DNA from: an uncultured Erysipelotrichaceae bacterium
Lineage (GTDB): Bacteria > Bacillota_I > Bacilli_A > RFN20 > CAG-826
Direction of reading: 5' to 3'
NCBI GenBank assembly: GCA_902797795.1
Contig: CADBUF010000065.1
Location: 1-47,730 of the forward strand
Length of the DNA: 47,730 nt
Each line of letters starts with the position of its first letter. Positions within the stretch are counted from its first letter, which is position 1. The notes beneath the pieces are model-generated. The model was not told the origin of the DNA and did no database searches. It saw only the letters and a program-made list of their open reading frames with translations. The translations under genes and the position numbers were made by a program. Positions 43,113 to 47,730 of this stretch are shown here, one piece after another.

Positions 43113-43121
43113 ATTATAGCA
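43113..43121 (-). promoter_or_regulatory. Extended -10 promoter of the acyltransferase-flippase-recX-yhaM operon
   Basis: On the minus strand TGC directly precedes TATAAT (43118-43113), an extended -10 element, about 11 bases before the start at 43102. No good -35 box is seen. The very short leader means the coding start could lie a few codons later, at the second Met (residue 5). Confidence 0.5.
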
Positions 43122-43151
43122 AGATAAATATATTAAGTATATTTCTTTTTA

Positions 43152-44237
43152 CTATACTATCTCTCTTACATACTTAATCTTGCTAAATAAGTAGGTAAGA
43201 ATTGTTGAAAAGCTTAATGAAACGATAAACGCGATTAAAACATATAAAAACGCATTATTCACATTGCCTAAATCAAGTAAATAGTAGGTAAATAAACAAA
43301 ACATCGGGTGAAGAGCGTATATGCCTAAAGAATGTTTGCTATAGAAAGTAATTAGGCGAGAAAAATTGCTCTCCTTTTGGTAATTCTCAAATATTTTTTT
43401 AACCAACAAAAATAGGCTTAAAGAACAAATAACAAGTAGGGGGTCATCTCTTTTTGTATAAATATAACCCGTAGAGTTCACTCCATAATTCTTTAAATAG
43501 ACATTTCCAATAATCATCCCTACTAGTGAGATAAGTCCTAAAACATAAATCACGTAGTGTATCTTTTTAAACTCACTTTTAGAGAGAATCCACCCTAAAA
43601 TATATAGAGCTGGTAAGAATAAAATTATATCCATATAAAAGTAATCATAAATCTCAAAAAATTGAGTGTTAATAATGTTATAAGTAGTTAAATTTCTTGA
43701 TATAAGAAAAATTATAGAGATCGCAAAAATATAGCCAATCGTTATAAGACTTACTATTTTGAAATACTTTTTCTTGGTGAATAAGCGAAACAAAGGAGTT
43801 AATAGATATAAAACAATAATTAAATAAACATACCAGAGATGATAAAAGCCTTTACCAAAGGTTATGAAGATTTGACTAACATTCAAGGATTTTCCTTCTG
43901 ATAAAGGAAAGAAAACCTCAAAAATAAGTGAGTAGATTAAGCTCCAAATAACAAAGAAAATAACCATCTTCAATATTTTTCTTAATAACTTATTAAAAGA
44001 TATTTGTTTATCTTCGTTTAGATATATTGCTCCACTTATAAAGATAAATAGAATTACTCCAATAGAACTTATCGTATATAACGTATTAGTAAAATAAAAA
44101 GAGATTGAATAAGCACTACTGCGATTAAAATAATCCGCAACGCTATGAAGTAGAATCACCATCGTCATAGCGAGAGCTCTTACTACATCTAAATAAAATA
44201 TTCTTTTTTTCATCTTAAAAAGTGGATTTAAATCCAC
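43152..44237 (-). CDS. Acyltransferase 3 family membrane protein
   Basis: A protein of up to 361 residues with about ten membrane segments, of the family (PF01757) that O-acetylates or O-succinylates surface sugars. The family start FYLDVVRALAMTMVILLHS contains Arg and His residues conserved in the group, and LGIYALHPMF near the C-terminus is typical. GTG at 44237 has GGAG nine bases upstream and overlaps the previous stop by one base; ATG at 44213 (MKKRIFYLD) fits family N-termini better but lacks a ribosome site. A palindrome lies between the two starts. Its neighbours are glycosyltransferases, so a surface glycan is the likely target. Confidence 0.87.
   Translation of the reverse strand: MDLNPLFKMKKRIFYLDVVRALAMTMVILLHSVADYFNRSSAYSISFYFTNTLYTISSIGVILFIFISGAIYLNEDKQISFNKLLRKILKMVIFFVIWSLIYSLIFEVFFPLSEGKSLNVSQIFITFGKGFYHLWYVYLIIVLYLLTPLFRLFTKKKYFKIVSLITIGYIFAISIIFLISRNLTTYNIINTQFFEIYDYFYMDIILFLPALYILGWILSKSEFKKIHYVIYVLGLISLVGMIIGNVYLKNYGVNSTGYIYTKRDDPLLVICSLSLFLLVKKIFENYQKESNFSRLITFYSKHSLGIYALHPMFCLFTYYLLDLGNVNNAFLYVLIAFIVSLSFSTILTYLFSKIKYVREIV
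44217..44237 (-). terminator. Possible attenuator at the start of the acyltransferase gene
   Basis: A perfect 16-base palindrome, GTGGATTTAAATCCAC (44222-44237), is followed on the minus strand by five T residues. It overlaps the GTG start and ends four bases before the alternative ATG, so it could weaken read-through from the glycosyltransferase gene. Confidence 0.4.
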
Positions 44238-45196
44238 TATTTATATCTCCATGGAAATAGGCGTCTACCTATTTCGTATTTGGCCGCGTAATATTTATAA
44301 GAGAAGTTTGTCCTTGGAAAGGCTTTCTTATTCATATCAATCTCGTATTTTTTATTAATCGTCTTTAAAGTAGGGTGCTTTAATGGGAATTCATAATCAA
44401 AGCAAGTCTTGTAGAACATCTTTCTCACTTTTGGATGAAGTCTTTTTAGTGAAGAAGCACTATGGGTGCCAAAGTCACCAATACCGATATTAGAAATCAT
44501 ATTCTGAGTTGGAACAATTGCTACTTGATGATGTAGTCTCATATTAGAAGTAAGAATTGTTTCAAAATATTCTTTGTTTTCTTTTTGTCTACTTCTAGCA
44601 AGGTTAATAAATCCATCACTTACTTTTTTATTAGAGAAATCATTTATGATTTCATTTAATTTCTTTTCATCATCTAACCAGCTATATTTGCTGTCCGCGT
44701 TTTTATAAAATCTTTTCCAACTTCCCCATCCCCAAGTACTTCCAAATTTGGTAAAGAAGTAATCAGTACCTGGTTCAATTTTATTTTCATATTTATCTAA
44801 GATATTCATTCCGCTTATATAAGCGATATCATTATCATCTTTATATTTGATTAGACATTCTTTCATAAAGAGGAAGAATGATTCATTAGGAACACAGTCG
44901 TCTTCTAAAACAATCCCGTATTCTACGTTAGAGAAAAACCATGACTGGGCTAAAAATCCACTTGGGTCACATCCTTGATTCTTTTCTTGATAATATGTAT
45001 GAACTTCACAGTCCCAATCAATCGAGTTAACGAGATCTCTACAAGCCTTCCATCCTTCTTTATCTTTGTCGCTTCTAGGCGCATCTTGATATAAATAAAG
45101 GTATTTTGGTTTCATCTTTTTGACCGCATTAAAAACATGGATGAATTTATCAGGTCGCGCATAAAATTCTAATAGAATTGGAATATCGTAACTCAT
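44237..45196 (-). CDS. Glycosyltransferase, GT-A fold, HlpA-like
   Basis: A 319-residue predicted glycosyltransferase. The N-terminus PILLEFYARPDKFIHVFNA resembles GT-A enzymes that begin with a 'thing-or-name P' strand, and GIVLEDDCVP (95-103) supplies the metal-binding acidic pair (Asp99, Asp100). The segment FGSTWGWGSWKRF is characteristic of the so-called hemolytic-protein HlpA-like group, which are really sugar transferases. The ribosome site AGAGG precedes ATG. Its neighbours are a GT32-type transferase and an acyltransferase. Sugar donor and acceptor cannot be read. Confidence 0.82.
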   Translation of the reverse strand: MSYDIPILLEFYARPDKFIHVFNAVKKMKPKYLYLYQDAPRSDKDKEGWKACRDLVNSIDWDCEVHTYYQEKNQGCDPSGFLAQSWFFSNVEYGIVLEDDCVPNESFFLFMKECLIKYKDDNDIAYISGMNILDKYENKIEPGTDYFFTKFGSTWGWGSWKRFYKNADSKYSWLDDEKKLNEIINDFSNKKVSDGFINLARSRQKENKEYFETILTSNMRLHHQVAIVPTQNMISNIGIGDFGTHSASSLKRLHPKVRKMFYKTCFDYEFPLKHPTLKTINKKYEIDMNKKAFPRTNFSYKYYAAKYEIGRRLFPWRYK

Positions 45197-45205
45197 TAAT
45201 AGCCT

Positions 45206-45898
45206 CTATTTAATGTGTAATTTCTTTTCTAGACGATAAAACCAATTGTGGAGTTTTTCACCAAAGGTGAACCAACTGCCAATGAAATAGTGAATCGAGT
45301 AGGTGTTTTTGCTTTTATGCATCTTTCCAGTTAAGTTATTAAGTGGGGAGAAATATTCGGTTGGGTATAGAGTATATCCATTTAAAGATTGGAACTTATC
45401 TTCTCTAACAAATCCATATTTAATGAAATAATCATAAGCACGATCACATATGGTTTTAGTGAATCTGCTTCCTTCTTCTTTTTCTAAAGTTGATTCACCT
45501 TCATACGAATCTAATAAGCTTTTACAAAATGGGTCATCTTTTTCTACATATATTGTTCCACCCATTCCAATAGATATATATTCAGCAATTTCTAAAGTGA
45601 TGAATGGAGTGTTAAAGAATTCATCTTTAAATCTTTTGATGACTTCCACATCAGTGTCGAAATATAGACCACCATATTTGTGTAACATCGCTAAACGACA
45701 ATAATCGGAAACATACGCCCACTTTTTAAGGTTATAAGCGTTTTTTACATATTCGTTACAATTAATATCAAAATTAGATTCATTCCATTCGATGATTTCA
45801 AAATCTGGAAAATATTTTTTCCAACTCGCGATACATTTTCTAATCTTCTTTGGTTTTGGCTTTCCCCCAAACCAACAATAATGAATTTTCTTAATCAT
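45206..45898 (-). CDS. Glycosyltransferase of the GT32/OCH1-like family
   Basis: A 230-residue GT-A enzyme. It starts IKKIHYCWFGGKPKP, a hallmark of bacterial capsule or surface-polysaccharide GT32 proteins. KWAYVSDYCRLAMLHKYGG (59-77) and YFDTDVEV with the DXD pair Asp81/Asp83 bind the nucleotide sugar. IGSWF near the C-terminus is also family-like. The gene begins after an 83-base gap holding the acetyltransferase terminator. It probably adds a hexose to a surface glycan; exact linkage unknown. Confidence 0.9.
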   Translation of the reverse strand: MIKKIHYCWFGGKPKPKKIRKCIASWKKYFPDFEIIEWNESNFDINCNEYVKNAYNLKKWAYVSDYCRLAMLHKYGGLYFDTDVEVIKRFKDEFFNTPFITLEIAEYISIGMGGTIYVEKDDPFCKSLLDSYEGESTLEKEEGSRFTKTICDRAYDYFIKYGFVREDKFQSLNGYTLYPTEYFSPLNNLTGKMHKSKNTYSIHYFIGSWFTFGEKLHNWFYRLEKKLHIK

Positions 45899-45949
45899 AC
45901 CTTTATTATTTTACTTATTTATTTATAAATAGACAAATATGTAACATTC

Positions 45950-45980
45950 AAAAAATAAAAGAAGAGTTATTATTCTCTTC
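45950..45980 (-). terminator. Intrinsic terminator after the acetyltransferase gene
   Basis: On the minus strand GAAGAG (45980-45975) pairs with CTCTTC (45966-45961) around an eight-base loop, followed by TTTTATTTTTT. It starts right after the stop codon at 45982. Confidence 0.85.
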
Positions 45981-45981
45981 C

Positions 45982-46533
45982 TTATTCTCGATTTTTGAGT
46001 ACTTTCGCAGGCACTCCTCCTATTATTACATATTCACCAAATTTCTTGTTAACAAGAGAGCACGCGCCTACGACACACCCATTTCCTAATGATGAACCTT
46101 TAATCATCGTGACATTTGCGCCAATCCAAACATCATTACCGATAACAATCTTTTCTGAATCAAAACCTTGTTCACTAATGAGTTTATCTTTGGCGGTTAA
46201 GTGATTTGAATCTATTAAATATAGATTAACCGCGGTGCAACTATCATCGCCAAAAACAACTCCACCATTTTTGTTCGCATAAATCATACTGTTTTCGCCA
46301 ATGGAGGTTCTTTTACCGATATAGATGTCGCCATTACCCCAAAGAATACAGTTATCCGCAATTCTTGATCCTTCAGAAAGATGAACTTTGGCCTCTCCCC
46401 AAATTTGAACATTCTTACCAATAACCACTCCTGGTTTATATTCAATTTTTAATTTTCTACAGCGATGTTTATATGTTCTTTTTTTATGAACTCTATTTAA
46501 ATAATTATGGGCTTTAGTAAATATATTGCTCAT
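45982..46533 (-). CDS. Hexapeptide-repeat (left-handed beta-helix) O-acetyltransferase
   Basis: A 183-residue acyltransferase of the CatB/WbbJ/NodL-like family that uses acetyl-CoA to acetylate sugars. A basic N-terminal segment (to about 30) is followed by hexapeptide turns such as VIGKNV, SRIADN, IYIGKR, TSIGEN, IVIGNDVWIG, KGSSLGNGCVVGA and VIIGGVPAKVL. His in DSNHLTA is the likely catalytic base. It has its own promoter and terminator. With the downstream glycosyltransferases it probably decorates a surface polysaccharide. Confidence 0.9.
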   Translation of the reverse strand: MSNIFTKAHNYLNRVHKKRTYKHRCRKLKIEYKPGVVIGKNVQIWGEAKVHLSEGSRIADNCILWGNGDIYIGKRTSIGENSMIYANKNGGVVFGDDSCTAVNLYLIDSNHLTAKDKLISEQGFDSEKIVIGNDVWIGANVTMIKGSSLGNGCVVGACSLVNKKFGEYVIIGGVPAKVLKNRE

Positions 46534-46552
46534 GGTTATGTCCTCAAAAATA

Positions 46553-46581
46553 AATATATATTTATATGTTTATATTTTCAA
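46553..46581 (-). promoter_or_regulatory. Promoter of the acetyltransferase gene
   Basis: On the minus strand TTGAAA (46581-46576) and TATATT (46558-46553) are 17 bases apart, about 20 bases before the start. The ribosome site GAGGAC lies between them and ATG. Confidence 0.6.
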
Positions 46582-46621
46582 TTAATAAAAAATGCAGTAA
46601 TCAACCAAATTGTTCACTCTC

Positions 46622-46659
46622 ACTAAACACTTTTGCAATTTTTAGTAAAACTGTTTAGT
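46622..46659. repeat. Inverted repeat in the intergenic region
   Basis: ACTAAACA (46622-46629) and TGTTTAGT (46652-46659) are perfectly complementary, with a further TTTT/AAAA pairing inside after one mismatch. It may be a hairpin RNA or protein site. No T run follows directly, so it is not a plain terminator. Confidence 0.6.
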
Positions 46660-46693
46660 AGCGAGGCAGACTTTAGGCAGCCTTTTTGTCAAT

Positions 46694-46728
46694 ATTAGGT
46701 AGTAAACTACCTAATTTTGTTCTTTTTT
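46694..46728 (+). terminator. Orphan plus-strand intrinsic terminator
   Basis: ATTAGGTAGT (46694-46703) and ACTACCTAAT (46706-46715) form a ten-base perfect palindrome followed by TTTTGTTCTTTTTT on the plus strand. No plus-strand gene lies upstream; all genes for more than 7 kb to the left are on the minus strand. Confidence 0.75.
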
Positions 46729-46731
46729 ACT

Positions 46732-46759
46732 AACAAAATAAAAGCGAGGTAACCTAGCT
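46732..46759 (-). terminator. Terminator of the lost aminotransferase gene
   Basis: On the minus strand AGC-T-AGG-TTA-CCT-C-GCT (46759-46743) folds into a hairpin with one mismatch and is followed by TTTATTTTG. It begins five bases after the pseudogene stop at 46765. Confidence 0.55.
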
Positions 46760-46764
46760 CCTAA

Positions 46765-46896
46765 TTAGATAATTCTAATATAACTTTCACCACTATCACC
46801 AAAAGCAGTCCATGGTGCAATTAATAAATTATGTTCTTTAAGTAGCATTAAATAAAAAACTTTAGAAGACATATCAGATTTCTTTATAGATGTCTT
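46765..46896 (-). pseudogene. C-terminal remnant of a class I/II aminotransferase
   Basis: Translating the minus strand from about 46887 gives IKKSDMSSKVFYLML, then LKEHNLLIAPWTAFGDSG, then ESYIRII and a stop. This matches the C-terminal end of PLP-dependent aspartate or LL-diaminopimelate-type aminotransferases, where the pattern is IKKTG-SS-EF, then VAPG-AFG-GEGYIRIS. An in-frame TGA at 46897-46899 cuts it off upstream and no further homology is seen, so only about 40 codons remain. Its terminator is retained. The Pro-Trp in place of Pro-Gly and Glu-Ser in place of Glu-Gly suggest relaxed selection. Confidence 0.75.
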
Positions 46897-46924
46897 TCAC
46901 CGACTGTAATAATGCCTAATTTTT

Positions 46925-46936
46925 ATTTGCGCAAAT
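46925..46936. repeat. Perfect 12-base palindrome
   Basis: ATTTGCGCAAAT is fully palindromic and lies just upstream of the aminotransferase remnant, where an operator could have been. Confidence 0.5.
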
Positions 46937-46982
46937 AATTCCTACTGTAATAATCCCATTTAGAGGTGTGTTAATCCCATAT

Positions 46983-47004
46983 ACTATATTACTTGTAATA
47001 TAGT
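46983..47004. repeat. Perfect 10-base inverted repeat with direct-repeat flanks
   Basis: ACTATATTAC (46983-46992) and GTAATATAGT (46995-47004) are separated by two bases. GTGTGTTAAT occurs on both sides (46966-46975 and 47003-47012). It could be an operator or the scar of an element. Confidence 0.6.
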
Positions 47005-47229
47005 GTGTTAATTGTTAGATGCACTGATAATAGTATGAAAATATGCCGTCCGCATTAAAATAGACCCGGCCGAACCAATCCAAATCACTAATTTTTACAT
47101 ATATTGAACATATTCGCTCGTAAGGTTATTAGCAGACTATAAAAATCACACCACAGAATGGCGAGATCAGCAAATGATTATTAAATCACAAACAAAAGCT
47201 TGCAAAACGCAAAAATGTCCGTGATTGAT

Positions 47230-47730
47230 TTATTTTTTAGCTTCTTTAATTATAGTTTCGCAAATAGATTTGTCATTTATTCTCATTATAGAGTCATTAT
47301 ATGCAATTGTTTTAAAGGGATTAATACCTCCATACCACAATATTTTTTGATCTATTATAACCGCATTTATTTCAAGATTAGTCTTTAACAAGCCAGAAAT
47401 ATTTTTATGCTCAATTGTTTTATTGCTATGAGTAAATATCTTTACATTGCCACATGTGTTTAACAAATCAATTAACACTTCATCGTTATAATCGTTAATG
47501 ATAAGAACAACTTCTTTTTTTGAATCTATTAAATCTTCAAATAATTTTGCTTTATAGTCATAAGTTGAATATATTTTTCTTTCAAAAATAACTTCATCGC
47601 CACTGATAACATAGCCTAGTTTTTTATATGCTCTTAATCGATCGTGATACATACTTTCAAACATCTTGACATTGATATCAACATAATCATGTACTTCTAC
47701 ATCGTTTTTATCTTCATTTTCACGGTGCAA
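47230..47730 (-). CDS. C-terminal part of a DEAD/DEAH-type helicase with PLD-like domain (partial)
   Basis: The frame is open to the right edge, so at least 166 C-terminal residues are present. The first residues, LHRENEDKNDVEVHDYVD, followed by MFESMYHDRLRAYKKLGY, resemble the end of superfamily-2 helicases: part of motif VI and then the I-YDYVD...R-YK-LGY block. The rest matches a phospholipase D-like domain (INAVIIDQKILWYGGINPF, then DSIMRI). The catalytic His and Lys of the HKD motif are replaced (Glu and Asn by my alignment), so this domain is probably inactive. The family occurs as stand-alone helicases and in defence-type loci. The start lies outside the window. Confidence 0.72.
   Translation of the reverse strand: MHRENEDKNDVEVHDYVDINVKMFESMYHDRLRAYKKLGYVISGDEVIFERKIYSTYDYKAKLFEDLIDSKKEVVLIINDYNDEVLIDLLNTCGNVKIFTHSNKTIEHKNISGLLKTNLEINAVIIDQKILWYGGINPFKTIAYNDSIMRINDKSICETIIKEAKK

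Larger units (their letters stand above)
46534..47229. other. Gene-poor, decayed intergenic region
   Basis: About 700 bases with no intact gene on either strand. It contains the acetyltransferase promoter, a large inverted repeat, an orphan plus-strand terminator, the tail of an aminotransferase gene with its terminator, and two perfect palindromes. Short direct repeats of CTGTAATAAT (near 46903 and 46945) and GTGTGTTAAT (near 46966 and 47003) add to the picture. Local GC spots (near 47045-47080) differ from the surroundings. It looks like the remains of lost genes or a mobile element, but no transposase or integrase fragment is recognisable. Confidence 0.6.

Noticed and set aside
47030..47100. 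tRNA gene suggested by a GGTTCGGCC-like loop
   Set aside because: No acceptor or anticodon stem can be formed around it.
47010..47110. Short frame reading VKISDLDWFGRVYFNADGIF, like a cell-wall-binding repeat
   Set aside because: Only about 35 codons, no second repeat, no start or ribosome site; the likeness to the repeat is too weak to call.
46534..47229. Insertion sequence in the intergenic region
   Set aside because: Palindromes and direct repeats are present, but there are no matching terminal inverted repeats and no transposase fragment on either strand.
1..47730. Mycoplasma genetic code (TGA as Trp)
   Set aside because: oppC ends in TGA with a correctly coupled oppD start, and all large genes are intact under the standard bacterial code.

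Overview
The window reads as a chromosomal segment of a low-GC, Gram-positive-type bacterium of the class Bacilli, probably an uncultured host-associated lineage. Four things point there. The genes are AT-rich and mostly have GGAGG-type ribosome sites. The oligopeptide importer has Bacilli-style ATPase C-termini. The suf genes run in the Firmicute order C-D-S-U-B. A PrsA-like chaperone lies next to hit and yhaM. There are abundant lipoprotein signals and membrane anchors, but no sign of an outer membrane. TGA ends oppC, so the Mycoplasma genetic code (TGA = Trp) is not used. I see no rRNA, tRNA, CRISPR array, phage or intact insertion sequence.

Region 1 (1-8400, minus strand) holds two very large surface proteins, each anchored by a C-terminal membrane segment: a subtilisin-type protease and an endonuclease I-type nuclease. 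They share Ig-like modules and an apparently unnamed helical module just before the anchor. The first about 105 bases look like the end of a T-box-like leader for a gene off the left edge.

Region 2 (8420-23824, minus strand) is a protein-scavenging operon: an anchored C5a-peptidase/lactocepin-like protease, OppA, an extra lipoprotein, then OppB, OppC, OppD and OppF. A strong terminator and a new promoter sit between the lipoprotein and oppB. OppC carries a roughly 415-residue extracytoplasmic insertion, and both ATPases carry 180-250-residue charged helical insertions. Together this is the most unusual system in the window.

Region 3 (23963-33419) is housekeeping: a DUF3899-like membrane protein, IspD, a small ferredoxin on the plus strand, the riboflavin importer gene ribU under an FMN riboswitch, and one long operon sufC-sufD-sufS-sufU-sufB-mnmG-rsmG. 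Fe-S assembly, tRNA modification and rRNA methylation are therefore probably co-transcribed.

Region 4 (33604-40122) has two tandem PrsA-like lipoproteins and hit on the plus strand, converging on yhaM and recX on the minus strand. Region 5 (40088-46533, minus strand) is an envelope cluster: a YbhN-type membrane protein, a three-part membrane/PlsC/zinc-ribbon acyltransferase, an acyltransferase-3 protein, two glycosyltransferases and a hexapeptide-repeat acetyltransferase. Region 6 (46534-47730) is a decayed intergenic stretch with palindromes, an orphan plus-strand terminator and the tail of a dead aminotransferase gene, followed by the C-terminal end of a helicase with a PLD-like domain that runs off the right edge.
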